This document shows, piece by piece, positions 25,333-34,540 of a stretch of DNA of 64,000 nt. The DNA lies in the NCBI RefSeq assembly GCF_035930445.1, contig NZ_CP142394.1, forward strand, positions 2,203,501 through 2,267,500, in the 5' to 3' direction. The notes below the pieces were generated by a model. It saw nothing but the letters and a program-made list of their open reading frames with translations, was not told where the DNA came from and searched no databases. Every line of letters begins with the position of its first letter. Within the stretch, counting starts at the first letter, position 1. The translations under genes were made by a program, and so were the position numbers. This DNA is from Sphingopyxis chilensis. GTDB lineage: Bacteria; Pseudomonadota; Alphaproteobacteria; Sphingomonadales; Sphingomonadaceae.

Positions 25333-26636
25333 CCACAGAAACGCTCGCCAAGCCCATCAAATCGGCCGGCTATTTCACCGATGGTGTCGGCACGGTAGAC
25401 CCTGCGGTTGCCGCGGCAATGAAGCACGAACTCGAACGCGAACAACATCAGATCGAACTGATCGCGAGCGAGAATATCGTTTCGAAAGCGGTGCTCGAAG
25501 CGCAGGGCAGCGTCTTCACCAACAAATATGCCGAGGGCTACCCCGGCCGCCGCTATTATCAGGGCTGCGCTCCGTCGGACGAGGTCGAAACCCTCGCGAT
25601 CGACCGCGCGAAGCAGCTTTTCGATTGCGGCTATGCGAACGTCCAGCCGCATTCGGGGGCGCAGGCGAACGGCGCGGTGATGCTCGCGCTGACCAAGCCC
25701 GGCGCGACGATCCTCGGCATGAGCCTCGACGCCGGCGGCCACCTGACCCACGGCGCGCCGCCTGCGATGTCGGGCAAATGGTTCAACGCGGTTCAGTACG
25801 GCGTGCGTGCCGACGACCATCTCGTCGATTTCGACCAGGTCGAGACGCTGGCGAGGGAGCATCGCCCGTCGCTGATCATCGCGGGCGGTTCGGCCTATCC
25901 GCGCACGCTCGACTTCGCGCGCTTCCGAGCCATCGCCGATGACGTCGGCGCGCTGCTGATGGTCGACATGGCGCATTTCGCTGGCCTCGTCGCCGGTGGC
26001 GCGCACCCCTCGCCGATGGAACATGCGCATGTCGTCACCACGACGACGCACAAGACGCTGCGCGGCCCGCGCGGCGGCATGATCCTGACCAACGACGAAG
26101 CGATCGCCAAGCGCATCAACTCGGCGGTCTTCCCCGGCCTTCAGGGCGGCCCGCTGATGCACGTCATCGCCGCGAAAGCCGTGGCGTTCGGCGAAGCGCT
26201 GCGTCCCGAATTCAAGGATTATGCGAAGGCGACGATCGCCAATGCGCAGGCGCTGGCGAACCGGCTGAAGGCGCGCGGCGCCGACATCGTCGCGGGCGGC
26301 ACCGACACGCACCTTGCCCTCATCGACCTCCGCCCGCTCGGCGTCACCGGGCGCGACGCCGACGAGGCGCTCGAGCGCAGCGCGATCACCTGCAACAAGA
26401 ACGGCATCCCCTTCGACCCGCTGCCGCCGGTCAAGACCAGCGGCATCCGCGTTGGATCGCCCGCGGGCACGACGCGCGGTTTCGGCATCGCCGAGTTCGA
26501 GGAAATCGGCGACATGGTCGCCGACGTGCTCGAGGCGCTGCGCGACAAGGGCGAGCATGGCGATGCCGACGTCGAAGCGAATGTCCGCGGCCGCGTGCGC
26601 GCGCTGTGCGAGCGCTTCCCCATCTATCAGGGATAA
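25329..26636 (+). CDS. glyA: Serine hydroxymethyltransferase
   Basis: A 435-residue PLP enzyme converting serine and tetrahydrofolate to glycine and methylenetetrahydrofolate. The substrate motifs [10 protein letters not shown] and [10 protein letters not shown] are present. The PLP lysine lies in [16 protein letters not shown]. Length and motif order are normal. The start at 25329 overlaps the rpiB stop. A frame starting upstream is an artefact. The methylenetetrahydrofolate made here also feeds TrmFO, encoded elsewhere in the window. Confidence 0.97.
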   Translation: MTTETLAKPIKSAGYFTDGVGTVDPAVAAAMKHELEREQHQIELIASENIVSKAVLEAQGSVFTNKYAEGYPGRRYYQGCAPSDEVETLAIDRAKQLFDCGYANVQPHSGAQANGAVMLALTKPGATILGMSLDAGGHLTHGAPPAMSGKWFNAVQYGVRADDHLVDFDQVETLAREHRPSLIIAGGSAYPRTLDFARFRAIADDVGALLMVDMAHFAGLVAGGAHPSPMEHAHVVTTTTHKTLRGPRGGMILTNDEAIAKRINSAVFPGLQGGPLMHVIAAKAVAFGEALRPEFKDYAKATIANAQALANRLKARGADIVAGGTDTHLALIDLRPLGVTGRDADEALERSAITCNKNGIPFDPLPPVKTSGIRVGSPAGTTRGFGIAEFEEIGDMVADVLEALRDKGEHGDADVEANVRGRVRALCERFPIYQG

Positions 26637-26640
26637 AACA

Positions 26641-26859
26641 ATGGCGCGGCAGCACCCCGAGGAACCGACGCTCGTTGAACTCTCGATCGAAGAGGTCAAG
26701 GCGATGGGCAAGCAGGGGATGAACCATCCCTCGACACGCCCCGTCCTGACCGGCGGCGTCGTCGGCGCGATCGCGGGTGCGGTGCTGCCCGTCGTGACAT
26801 GGCCGGTCGGCCTGTTCGCGGGCGCCGCCATCGCGCTTTACAGCCGGGTGAAGCGCTGA
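26641..26859 (+). CDS. Small membrane protein, 72 residues
   Basis: A 72-residue protein that starts four bases after the glyA stop and ends three bases before nrdR, so it is clearly part of the same operon. The N-terminal half is polar and acidic (EEPTLVELSIEEVKAMGKQ). The C-terminal half has a hydrophobic, glycine-rich stretch (TGGVVGAIAGAVLPVVTW and VGLFAGAAIALYSRVK) that could form a helical hairpin in the membrane. The function is unknown. Confidence 0.75.
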   Translation: MARQHPEEPTLVELSIEEVKAMGKQGMNHPSTRPVLTGGVVGAIAGAVLPVVTWPVGLFAGAAIALYSRVKR

Positions 26860-26862
26860 CCC

Positions 26863-27330
26863 ATGCGCTGCCCCTATTGCGGACATGAAGACAGCCAGGT
26901 GAAGGACAGCCGTCCGACCGAGGACGGCGCCGCCATCCGCCGCCGCCGCCAGTGCGAGGATTGCGGCGCGCGCTTCACGACCTTCGAGCGCATCCAGCTC
27001 CGCGAGGTCGCCGTGCTCAAGGCGGGTGGGACGCGCGAACCCTTTGACCGCGAGAAATTGATGCGCAGCGTCCAGATCGCTTGCCGCAAGCGCCCGATCG
27101 ACGGCGCGCGGATCGAGCGCCTCGTGTCGGGCATTCAGCGCCAGCTCGAAACTTCGGGCGAGAATGAGGTGCAGGCGTCGCAAATCGGCGCGATGGTGAT
27201 GGAAGCGCTCAAGGGCTTCGACAATGTCGCCTATATCCGCTTCGCCAGCGTCTATCGCGATTTCACCGAAGCCAAGGATTTCGAGGAATTCGCCTCGACG
27301 ATCACCGAGGCGGCCCGGCCGATCAAATGA
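26863..27330 (+). CDS. nrdR: Ribonucleotide reductase repressor NrdR
   Basis: A 155-residue regulator that represses ribonucleotide reductase genes according to dATP/ATP. The N-terminal zinc ribbon uses Cys3, Cys6, Cys31 and Cys34 (CPYC and CEDC), followed by RRRQCE and FTTFERI. The ATP-cone domain follows ([17 protein letters not shown]). The length is standard. The gene overlaps trmJ by four bases. Confidence 0.95.
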   Translation: MRCPYCGHEDSQVKDSRPTEDGAAIRRRRQCEDCGARFTTFERIQLREVAVLKAGGTREPFDREKLMRSVQIACRKRPIDGARIERLVSGIQRQLETSGENEVQASQIGAMVMEALKGFDNVAYIRFASVYRDFTEAKDFEEFASTITEAARPIK

Positions 27331-28052
27331 CCGCGGCTCCGCCCCCCGTCATCGTCCTCGTCCGTCCGCAGCTTGGTGAGAATATCGGCAAGGCGGCGCG
27401 CGCGATGCTCAATTTCGGGCTGACCGAAATGCGCCTCGTCGCCCCGCGCGACGGCTGGCCCAATCCCGATGCGGGGCCCGCGGCGTCGGGCGCCGACACC
27501 GTGCTGGCCGAAGCGCAGGTTTTCGACACGCTCGCCGACGCCGTCGCCGACTGCACGACCATCTATGCCACCACGGTTCGCAAGCGCGGCGTGACCAAGC
27601 CGGTGCTGACCCCGGAGGCGGCGGCGGGCGAGGTCCATGGCAGCGCGGGGCGTTCGGCCTATGTCTTCGGCCCCGAACGTTCGGGGCTCGAGACCGACGA
27701 TGTCACGCTGGCGCACAAGATCGTCACCGTGCCGATCAACCCAGAATTCGCCTCGCTCAATCTTGCGCAGGCGGTGATTCTGCTCGCCTATGAATGGTCG
27801 AAGGGCGTCGCGCTGGCGAGCCCGCCCGAGGTCCCGCTCGATCCCCCGGCCGAACATGGCGTGCTGGAAGAATTCATCGAGCATCTGGTCCGCGACCTCG
27901 ACAAGAGCGGATATTTCTTTCCGCCCGAACGACGCGAAATGACGCTGCGCACCTTGCGCACCGCGCTGACCAAGGCGGGCTGGTCGTATAATGACGTCCG
28001 TATGATGCACGGCATTATTACGGCGCTTGGCCGCACCCCAAGAGCGCGTTGA
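27327..28052 (+). CDS. trmJ: tRNA/rRNA 2'-O-methyltransferase, SpoU class (TrmJ-like)
   Basis: A 241-residue SPOUT methyltransferase. SpoU motif 1 is [18 protein letters not shown], with the catalytic Asn-Ile-Gly-Ala/Lys region. Motif 2 is [11 protein letters not shown] and motif 3 is [14 protein letters not shown]. TrmJ methylates nucleotide 32 of tRNAs in E. coli. The C-terminal extension resembles TrmJ rather than TrmH, but the exact target is not proven by sequence. It is the last gene of the rpiB operon. Confidence 0.88.
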   Translation: MTAAPPPVIVLVRPQLGENIGKAARAMLNFGLTEMRLVAPRDGWPNPDAGPAASGADTVLAEAQVFDTLADAVADCTTIYATTVRKRGVTKPVLTPEAAAGEVHGSAGRSAYVFGPERSGLETDDVTLAHKIVTVPINPEFASLNLAQAVILLAYEWSKGVALASPPEVPLDPPAEHGVLEEFIEHLVRDLDKSGYFFPPERREMTLRTLRTALTKAGWSYNDVRMMHGIITALGRTPRAR

Positions 28053-28119
28053 GTATCGACCTCGACAATCGCGCATCGCGCTCTTAGAAGGCACGGTCCT
28101 TCAAGGAGCGAATAGCTTT

Positions 28120-28344
28120 ATGATTTCCGCAATACTTTCCCTGGCCTTGGCCATGACCGCCGCCAGCGGGACCGACACCCCTCCGGCCAAAGCGGCAAAG
28201 CCCAAAAAGGTCTGTACGAAGATCGAGGTCACCGGAAGCACGGTACCGAAGCGCGTGTGCCGCACCGTGGCAGAGCCCGCGAAACCCAAAGAAGAGACAG
28301 AACAGGCGGCGACCGACGCACCGCCCGCCGGCGCCACCAACTAG
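28120..28344 (+). CDS. Small exported Lys/Pro/Ala-rich protein
   Basis: A 74-residue protein with a short signal peptide (MISAILSLALAMTAASG). A basic region with two cysteines follows (KKVCTKIEVTGSTVPKRVC) and then an acidic, Pro- and Ala-rich tail. The two cysteines could form a disulfide in the periplasm. Small sphingomonad proteins of this kind are common and uncharacterised. AAGGAG lies about 11 bases before the ATG. It converges on the second chorismate mutase gene with a two-base gap. Confidence 0.65.
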   Translation: MISAILSLALAMTAASGTDTPPAKAAKPKKVCTKIEVTGSTVPKRVCRTVAEPAKPKEETEQAATDAPPAGATN

Positions 28345-28346
28345 GA

Positions 28347-28661
28347 TCAGCGACCGGCGCGCAGACGATCCCATTCGGTCGCCTCATAGGCGATCGACTG
28401 TTCGACCAGCTCGTTCCACACCGCGCGCAGCCGCTCGGGCTCCAGTCCGGCGGCCTCGGCCTCACGCGCCACGTTGGCCAGCACCTCGGCCTTGCGCGCT
28501 TCGTCGCGGACGGCATTGCGGTCGGCCTTGATGCGCGCGGCCGCGTCCATATAGCCGAAGCGGCGGACGAGCAGCGCGACGAGTTCGCGGTCGACCTGAT
28601 CGACCCCGGCGCGGACTTCGGTCATCGTTTCGCATCGTTCGGGAAGTTTGGCGGACGTCAT
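28347..28661 (-). CDS. Second AroQ-type chorismate mutase
   Basis: A 104-residue helical protein of the chorismate mutase II family. The core reads [19 protein letters not shown], then [20 protein letters not shown], and ends [11 protein letters not shown]. Key contacts (Arg in LLVRRF and Lys in RIKADR) are kept. The sequence is close to the PchB-like subgroup, which includes isochorismate pyruvate lyases, and activity on chorismate versus isochorismate cannot be separated by eye. No siderophore or salicylate genes are nearby. An alternative start lies 12 codons downstream. It is divergent from rpsD. Confidence 0.82.
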   Translation of the reverse strand: MTSAKLPERCETMTEVRAGVDQVDRELVALLVRRFGYMDAAARIKADRNAVRDEARKAEVLANVAREAEAAGLEPERLRAVWNELVEQSIAYEATEWDRLRAGR

Positions 28662-28713
28662 GCGCGCAGCCTTTAGCGGCTTTTTCGCCGCTGTCGAGCG
28701 GCGGGCTTGCGGC

Positions 28714-28742
28714 TTGACTTTCCGCCCCTCCCCGTCTAACCG
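28714..28742 (+). promoter_or_regulatory. rpsD: Candidate sigma-70 promoter for rpsD
   Basis: TTGACT (28714-28719), a 17-base spacer and TAACCG (28737-28742) lie about 120 bases before rpsD. The roughly 115-base leader could carry S4 autoregulation, but no specific structure was recognised. Confidence 0.45.
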
Positions 28743-28863
28743 CGCGCCTTCGCAATGGACCCCGCACCCCGGTGAAGCGGCGGTCGCATATGGCATCCCG
28801 TCCATATGGTGCGACCCGGGAACCGCCGAAATCCTTCGGCAAACAGCATATTGGAGACGACAT

Positions 28864-29475
28864 ATGTCGAAGCGCCAGAGCGCCAAGTATAAACTCGACC
28901 GCCGGATGGGCGAAAACATCTGGGGGCGTCCGAAAAGCCCGGTCAACCGCCGCGAATATGGCCCCGGCCAGCACGGCCAGCGCCGCAAGGGCAAGATGTC
29001 CGACTTCGGTATCCAGCTCCGCGCGAAGCAGAAGCTGAAGGGCTATTACGGCGACATCACCGAAAAGCAGTTCAAGAAGAACTATTTCGAAGCATCGCGC
29101 ATGAAGGGCGACACCGGCCAGAACCTGATCGGCCTGCTCGAGCGCCGCCTCGACGCCGTGGTCTATCGCTCGAAGTTCACCCCGACGATCTTCTCGGCGC
29201 GTCAGCTCGTCAGCCATGGTCACGTCTATGTGAACGGCGTGAAGTGCAACGTCGCGAGCCGCCTCGTGAAGCCGGGCGACGAAGTCACCCTCGGCAAGAA
29301 GGCGCAGGAAATGGCGCTGGTCGCCGAAGCGCAGAGCCTGCCCGAGCGCGACCTGCCCGAATATCTGTCGGTTGACGGCACCAAGTCGACCTATGTCCGC
29401 GTCCCGACACTCGACGAAGTGCCCTATCCGGTGAAGATGGAACCGAACCTGGTCGTCGAATTCTATTCGCGCTGA
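28864..29475 (+). CDS. rpsD: 30S ribosomal protein S4
   Basis: A 203-residue primary 16S rRNA-binding protein of the small subunit. The N-terminus ([15 protein letters not shown]) is the alphaproteobacterial form and lacks the zinc-ribbon cysteines. The S4 RNA-binding domain lies at about residues 95-155 ([12 protein letters not shown], then [14 protein letters not shown]). The gene stands alone as in other alphaproteobacteria, with its own promoter candidate and a strong terminator. Confidence 0.97.
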   Translation: MSKRQSAKYKLDRRMGENIWGRPKSPVNRREYGPGQHGQRRKGKMSDFGIQLRAKQKLKGYYGDITEKQFKKNYFEASRMKGDTGQNLIGLLERRLDAVVYRSKFTPTIFSARQLVSHGHVYVNGVKCNVASRLVKPGDEVTLGKKAQEMALVAEAQSLPERDLPEYLSVDGTKSTYVRVPTLDEVPYPVKMEPNLVVEFYSR

Positions 29476-29498
29476 TCGGTTCGATTGCGAAATTGCGA

Positions 29499-29529
29499 GG
29501 GGCGGTCCGGAAACGGACCGCCCCTTTTT
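29499..29529 (+). terminator. rpsD: Rho-independent terminator of rpsD
   Basis: A perfect stem ggggcggtccg/cggaccgcccc closes a three-base loop and is followed by TTTTT. The arms span 29499-29524 and the T-run is 29525-29529. It also sits against the end of the converging peptidase gene. Confidence 0.9.
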
Positions 29530-29532
29530 CGT

Positions 29533-31494
29533 TCAGTGTGGCAGGAACCGCGTAATCTGCGCGAGCATCGCTGTGCGCGTGTCGCTGTCGCTCAGGCCGT
29601 GCGCAAGGCCGGGATATTCGACCAGCTCAACCTTCTTTCCGGCGGAGGCCAACGCACCGCGCATGATCCGCGACTGGTCGATATCGACATTCTGGTCCAG
29701 CGTTCCGTGGAACATGAGCACCGGCGCTACGATGCGGCCGGCATTCTGGGCCGGCGACCCCTCGCGGATGTGGGGACCCGAACCGATGAAATCGCGAACG
29801 ATCGCGCCGCTGGTATAGCGGGCACTTTCGGTCTTCAATCTGCTGAGATCGGTCACCGGTGCGATCGCGACAATCGCACGGAACAGGTCGGGCGCGACGA
29901 CACCCGACTGCAACGCGGCATAGCCGCCATAGGACCAGCCGACGATCGACAATTTGGCGGGATCGGCCCCTTGGGCCAATATCCACCGGCCGGCGTCGCT
30001 CACATCGCCGATCGCGACCTTCCACGACTGGAACCCATTGTTCTGATACCATTGGTCGCCATAGCCCGACGATCCGCGGTAATTGGGCTGGACGACCGCG
30101 AAGCCTTCTTGGGCGAAATATTGCGCGAGCCAGTCGAACCCCCATTCGTCGCGCGAAGACGGCCCGCCATGCGGCATGACGATCGCCGGCAGGCCCTTGG
30201 CATCGCTGCGTCCCGGAGGGAGCGTCAGATAACCGGGGATCATCGTACCGTCGGACGCAGGATAGCGTACCGCCTTGACCGGCGCGAGCGTCAGTCCCGA
30301 CAACAAGGGCCGGTCTTCAAGCAGCGGGCGCAGCTGTTTTAGCGCGGGTGTATAACGATAATAGCGCCCCGGATCGACGTCCGATCCGGCCCACAGCAAC
30401 CAATGCGATTCATCGGCCGACGCATCGACGAAATAAACCTGGCGGCCACCAAGCGCGCGTGACAAGGAGTTGGCCATCGCCGCGACCTGGGGGTCGGTCG
30501 TCACCATCTGGCGGCGATCGGTGGCATAAGTCGCACCCACCACGCGCTGATCGCGGCCGACACGAACCAGCGCATCGACATCGACTTCGGGATGGCGATA
30601 GAGGGTTTCGCCCTTCCCCGTTCCATCAAGCTTCACCGCCATGACCGCAAGGCGCCCGTCGATCTTGCCGAAGCCGATCGCACGATCGGTCGCCGCGTCA
30701 ACCGTCCAGGGCTCAAATCCCTCGCGCGACAATGTGTCAATCGACGATAACTGCTGCCAGTCACCGCCACCTGCAGGCTTGTAGAAATAACGCACGATCC
30801 GGCTGAGGTTGTCCGTCCGTCCTTCCATCGGCTGGGTGCCCATGATGCGCACTTCGCCTTTGCCGTCGGTGATATATTCGATGGTGTCGCGCCGGGGTTT
30901 CTCGACGACCTTCACCGAGCCTTCGATGACATTCACCAGGTCGACCCCCATCCCCTCCTCATCCTTGGTGATCAGGGAAGCCGTACGGCGGTTCGCCTCG
31001 GGAACATGGCTGCGCATCATCAATACGCTGCCCGGCGGTCCCGGCTGCCAGTCGATGACGCTGCCACCGCGGAAATCGATCCCCAGCGCATTGTCGCCGC
31101 GCCGGATGCTCAGCGACTTGACGTTGCCGCCCGCGGCATCGACGCCCAGCAGCGATGAAAAGCCATAGATGAACTCGCCCACCTTCTCCCGGCCGCCGAT
31201 CTGGCAGACCAGCCGCGCGTCGGTCGCCCATCTGCACCAGCGCAGGATTTCGGGGTCGCCGCTTGCGCGCAAGATGCGGCGGGGCAAGGCCCCGTCGGCA
31301 ATATCGACGACGAACAGATCGTTCGCCTGTCCCTTGTTCGGGGCCAGAAAGGCAAGGCGCTGCCCGTCAGGCGACAAGCTGACCTGCGTGACGCCGTCAA
31401 GCGTACCGAAGCGGCGTGCGACGTCTCCCTCCTGTGCGTGCGCGGCCCCCGCGGCAATCCCCAAACCCAGCAAATATAGCCAGCGCCCCCGCAT
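29533..31494 (-). CDS. Exported S9-family prolyl oligopeptidase-like peptidase
   Basis: A 653-residue exported serine peptidase of the S9C/dipeptidyl aminopeptidase-acylaminoacyl peptidase type. A signal peptide (GRWLYLLGLGIAAGAAHAQ) is followed by a beta-propeller region with WD40-like repeats, and then the C-terminal alpha/beta hydrolase domain from about residue 400. The nucleophile elbow is GWSYGGYAAL, the aspartate lies in FHGTLDQNV and the histidine in PGLAHGLSD. The second in-frame ATG (31494) was chosen because AGGGGG lies 6 bases before it. The gene is divergent from another exported peptidase (M28), suggesting a shared role in extracellular or periplasmic peptide breakdown. Confidence 0.88.
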   Translation of the reverse strand: MRGRWLYLLGLGIAAGAAHAQEGDVARRFGTLDGVTQVSLSPDGQRLAFLAPNKGQANDLFVVDIADGALPRRILRASGDPEILRWCRWATDARLVCQIGGREKVGEFIYGFSSLLGVDAAGGNVKSLSIRRGDNALGIDFRGGSVIDWQPGPPGSVLMMRSHVPEANRRTASLITKDEEGMGVDLVNVIEGSVKVVEKPRRDTIEYITDGKGEVRIMGTQPMEGRTDNLSRIVRYFYKPAGGGDWQQLSSIDTLSREGFEPWTVDAATDRAIGFGKIDGRLAVMAVKLDGTGKGETLYRHPEVDVDALVRVGRDQRVVGATYATDRRQMVTTDPQVAAMANSLSRALGGRQVYFVDASADESHWLLWAGSDVDPGRYYRYTPALKQLRPLLEDRPLLSGLTLAPVKAVRYPASDGTMIPGYLTLPPGRSDAKGLPAIVMPHGGPSSRDEWGFDWLAQYFAQEGFAVVQPNYRGSSGYGDQWYQNNGFQSWKVAIGDVSDAGRWILAQGADPAKLSIVGWSYGGYAALQSGVVAPDLFRAIVAIAPVTDLSRLKTESARYTSGAIVRDFIGSGPHIREGSPAQNAGRIVAPVLMFHGTLDQNVDIDQSRIMRGALASAGKKVELVEYPGLAHGLSDSDTRTAMLAQITRFLPH

Positions 31495-31644
31495 ATCCAT
31501 CCCCCTGTTATTCGGTCCCCTTTTGCTTCTCTAAAAGCCGGCGTCCGCTTTTCCAAGCGCTGAAAGTCCCACAAGCGGCGCTTGCACCCTCCGCACCGGG
31601 CTGGCACAAGCCCGCGGTCGAATACGAAAACCCGAGGAATTTCC

Positions 31645-33330
31645 ATGCTTCGCTTCCCCCGCTCGACCGCAGCCCTTGCGGTTCTTCTGACCGTTGCCGC
31701 GTGCAATGCGTCGGACAAGACAGCCACGTCGACCGTTACGATCCCCGACGTCGAGATCCCCGAACTGTCGCTCGCGACGTTGCAGGAGGTGACCAAGGAA
31801 TTGTCGTCGGACGCCTATGAGGGCCGCGCGCCCGGCACCGCGGGCGAGGAAAAGACCGTCGCCTATATCATCAAGAAATATGAGGAAGCGGGGCTGAAGC
31901 CCGGGAACAACGGCAGCTGGACGCAGGATGTTCCGCTGGTCGAAATCACCGCGAAAAATGCGACACCGCTCACCTTCACCGGCAGCAAGACGCCGGTCAC
32001 CGCGCAATATGCGAAAGACTATGTCGCGTTCAGCTATCGCGTCCAGCCGAAGACCGAGGTCAAGGACAGCGACGTCGTCTTCGTCGGCTATGGCATCAAC
32101 GCCCCCGAAAAGGGCTGGAACGACTATGCCGGGCTCGATGTGAAGGGGAAGACCGTCGTCGTCCTCGTTAACGATCCCGACTGGCAGACCAAGGAAGCCA
32201 AGGGCGAGTTCAACGGCCGCGCGATGACCTATTACGGCCGTTGGAGCTATAAATATGAGGAAGCCGCGCGGCAGGGCGCCGCGGCGGTGCTGATCGTCCA
32301 CGACACCGAACCCGCCGCCTATGGCTGGAACGTTGTCGAATCGAGCAACACCGGCACGCAATATCTGGCCGACAGCAAGAATGGCGGCGCCGACCAGACG
32401 GTCGCCAACGGCTGGATCCAGCTTCCCAAGGCGAAGGAATTGTTCGCAAGCGCGGGCCAGGACTTCGACAAGCTGCGCGAGGCCGCCAAGAAGAAGGGGT
32501 TCAAGCCCGTCGCGCTGACCGGCGTGAAGGCGAACTTCAACTTCGATAATGCGATTTCGAAGAAGATGTCGCGCAACGTCATCGGCGTCCTGCCGGGCAC
32601 CAAACGTCCCGACGAATATGTTCTCTACACCGGCCACTGGGATCACCTCGGCCGCTGCACGCCCGTCGCCGGCGACGACATCTGCAACGGTGCGGTCGAC
32701 AATGCGAGCGGCATCGCCGGTCTGGTGACGCTGGCGCAGGCGTTCCAGAAGGTCGGCGCGCCCGATCGCAGCATCGTCTTCCTTGCCGTAACGGCCGAGG
32801 AATCGGGTCTGCTCGGCTCGAAATATTATGCCGAAAACCCGATCTTCCCGCTCGCGCAGACGGTGGGCGGCGTGAACATGGACGCATTGAACGCGAGCGG
32901 TCCGGCGAAGGACATCGTCGTCGTGGGCGGCGGCAAGTCCGAACTCGACGCCTATGTCGAAAAACTCGCCAAGATGGAGGCCCGCACGGTCAAGGCCGAG
33001 CCGACCCCCGAAAAGGGCTTCTATTATCGTTCCGACCACTTCAGCTTCGCCAAGCTCGGCGTGCCGATGTTCAACTTCGGCAGCGGCGAGGATCTCGTCG
33101 AAGGCGGGGTCGAAGCCGGCCAGAAGGCGTCGGAAGATTATGAGAAGAACCGCTATCATGCGCCGGGCGACGAGTATGAGGCGATCACCAACTGGGGCGG
33201 CATGATGTCGGACCTGCGCCTCTATTATGCCGCAGGGCGGATGCTCGCGATGACCGACGCGTGGCCGAACTGGGTCGAGGGCGACGAATTCCGCGCCGCC
33301 CGCGACAAGTCGCGCGCCGCAGCGAAATAA
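31645..33330 (+). CDS. Lipoprotein M28-family zinc aminopeptidase
   Basis: A 561-residue zinc peptidase. The N-terminus has a lipobox (LTVAAC), so the mature protein should be lipid-anchored at about Cys19. A PA-type insert domain lies in the middle (about residues 150-260). The metal ligands follow the M28 order: His in TGHWDHLG, Asp in GAVDNASG, the Glu pair in TAEESGLLG, Asp in GVNMDAL and His in RYHAPGDE. The start at 31645 has CGAGGAAT upstream; an earlier in-frame ATG gives no signal sequence. It probably trims peptides outside the cytoplasm together with the divergent S9 peptidase. Confidence 0.9.
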   Translation: MLRFPRSTAALAVLLTVAACNASDKTATSTVTIPDVEIPELSLATLQEVTKELSSDAYEGRAPGTAGEEKTVAYIIKKYEEAGLKPGNNGSWTQDVPLVEITAKNATPLTFTGSKTPVTAQYAKDYVAFSYRVQPKTEVKDSDVVFVGYGINAPEKGWNDYAGLDVKGKTVVVLVNDPDWQTKEAKGEFNGRAMTYYGRWSYKYEEAARQGAAAVLIVHDTEPAAYGWNVVESSNTGTQYLADSKNGGADQTVANGWIQLPKAKELFASAGQDFDKLREAAKKKGFKPVALTGVKANFNFDNAISKKMSRNVIGVLPGTKRPDEYVLYTGHWDHLGRCTPVAGDDICNGAVDNASGIAGLVTLAQAFQKVGAPDRSIVFLAVTAEESGLLGSKYYAENPIFPLAQTVGGVNMDALNASGPAKDIVVVGGGKSELDAYVEKLAKMEARTVKAEPTPEKGFYYRSDHFSFAKLGVPMFNFGSGEDLVEGGVEAGQKASEDYEKNRYHAPGDEYEAITNWGGMMSDLRLYYAAGRMLAMTDAWPNWVEGDEFRAARDKSRAAAK

Positions 33331-33344
33331 GACATCCCTTTTCC

Positions 33345-33426
33345 CGTTCGTGCTGAGCCTGTCGAAGCACCGTTCTTATTCGACGCCGAAAGAAAGAACG
33401 GCCCTTCGACAGGCTCAGGGCGAACG
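33345..33426. repeat. Intergenic inverted repeat with 33-bp arms
   Basis: Arms 33345-33377 (cgttcgtgctgagcctgtcg...) and 33394-33426 pair with only four mismatches around a 16-base loop. The core gagcctgtcgaag is a recurrent sphingomonad intergenic motif. It lies between two genes of the same direction and ends 34 bases before the aguA start, so it would be in the aguA leader if transcription comes from upstream. Confidence 0.85.
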
Positions 33427-33460
33427 GAGTTTGGTGAGCTTTAAAAAAGCGAGAAGTCAG

Positions 33461-34444
33461 ATGACGCTGAAAATGCCTGCTGAATGGGCGCCGCACGACG
33501 CCGTCTGGATTGGCTTCCCGCACCTCGAAGACGAGTGGGCGGGACAGATCGACGCGGCGCGTCGGGATGTCGCGGCCTTCGCCAACGCCGTCCACGACGG
33601 CGGGCGCGGGGAGAAGGTGCACCTTCTCGTTCGCGACCATGAAAATGCCGACATCGCTGAGGCACTCGTCGACGAGGGTGTGCAGTTGTTCGTGGCTCCC
33701 TTTGGCGATATCTGGCTGCGTGACACGGGCCCTATCATCGTCGGCACCGGCCCCGAACGCGAGGCGCGCAATTTCGACTTCAATTGGTGGGGCAACAAGT
33801 TCGTGATGCCCGGCGACCGGGAGATCGGGGCGATCCTGGCCGCGCACGCGGACCTGCCGACGCAGCATCTCGACTGGGTGCTCGAAGGCGGGGCGATCGA
33901 CGTCGATGGCACCGGCCTGTGCGTCACCACCGAGGAATGCCTGCTCAACCCCAACCGCAATCCGACGCTAACGCGCGAGGATATCGCGGTGCGGCTCCGC
34001 CAGTCGCTCGGCATCGACCGGCTGCTGTGGCTGGGCAAAGGGCTCGTCGGTGACCATACCGACGGCCATGTCGACAATCTCGCGCGCTTCGTCGGCGAGG
34101 GCCGCCTCGCGCTGCCCGTCGCGGCGGGGAAGGATGATCCCAACGCGCATATCTATGCCGACGCGCGCGCACGCACTGCGGCGTTCGGCGGCGTCGAAAT
34201 CGTCGACCTGCCCTCGCCCGGCCGCGTGGAAGTGGGCGGAGAGATCGCGGCGGCGAGCTATATGAACTTCTACATTGGCAACAGCGTTGTCGTCGTGCCG
34301 ACCTATGGCGTTCCCAACGATCAGGCAGCAGTCGACACGCTCGCCGCGCTCTTCCCCGATCGCCGCGCGGTCGGCGTGCCCGCGCGGGGGATCATCGTTG
34401 GCGGCGGGAGCTTCCACTGTTCCAGCCAGCAGCTTCCCAGTTGA
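33461..34444 (+). CDS. aguA: Agmatine deiminase
   Basis: A 327-residue guanidino-modifying enzyme that converts agmatine to N-carbamoylputrescine and ammonia. The N-terminal MPAEWAPHDAVWIGFP is characteristic. Active-site segments are DIWLRDTGP, LEGGAIDVDG and GDHTDGHVDN. The nucleophilic cysteine is Cys320 in GGSFHCSSQQ. The start at 33461 leaves the inverted repeat in the leader, whereas an upstream in-frame ATG would translate the repeat and is not credible. With aguB it forms a route from arginine-derived agmatine to putrescine. Confidence 0.93.
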   Translation: MTLKMPAEWAPHDAVWIGFPHLEDEWAGQIDAARRDVAAFANAVHDGGRGEKVHLLVRDHENADIAEALVDEGVQLFVAPFGDIWLRDTGPIIVGTGPEREARNFDFNWWGNKFVMPGDREIGAILAAHADLPTQHLDWVLEGGAIDVDGTGLCVTTEECLLNPNRNPTLTREDIAVRLRQSLGIDRLLWLGKGLVGDHTDGHVDNLARFVGEGRLALPVAAGKDDPNAHIYADARARTAAFGGVEIVDLPSPGRVEVGGEIAAASYMNFYIGNSVVVVPTYGVPNDQAAVDTLAALFPDRRAVGVPARGIIVGGGSFHCSSQQLPS

Positions 34445-34449
34445 TCTTC

Positions 34450-34485
34450 TTCACGTCATCCCGGCGAAGGCCGGGATGACGTGAA
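34450..34485. repeat. Perfect intergenic hairpin, 16-bp arms
   Basis: The bases ttcacgtcatcccggc (34450-34465) pair perfectly with 34470-34485 around a GAAG loop. It lies between aguA and aguB and carries the same gtcatcccgg core as the element at 4301-4372. It could stabilise the upstream mRNA or attenuate aguB. Confidence 0.85.
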
Positions 34486-34540
34486 CGGGTCGCGGGCTTT
34501 TGCTCTGGCAAGATGCGCGGGCTCGCTTATATCCAGCCCC

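Noticed and set aside
25311..26831. A 506-codon minus-strand frame
   Set aside because: It is antisense to glyA and has no domain of its own.
31531..33159. A 542-codon minus-strand frame
   Set aside because: It is antisense to the M28 peptidase, which has all five zinc ligands in order and a lipobox.
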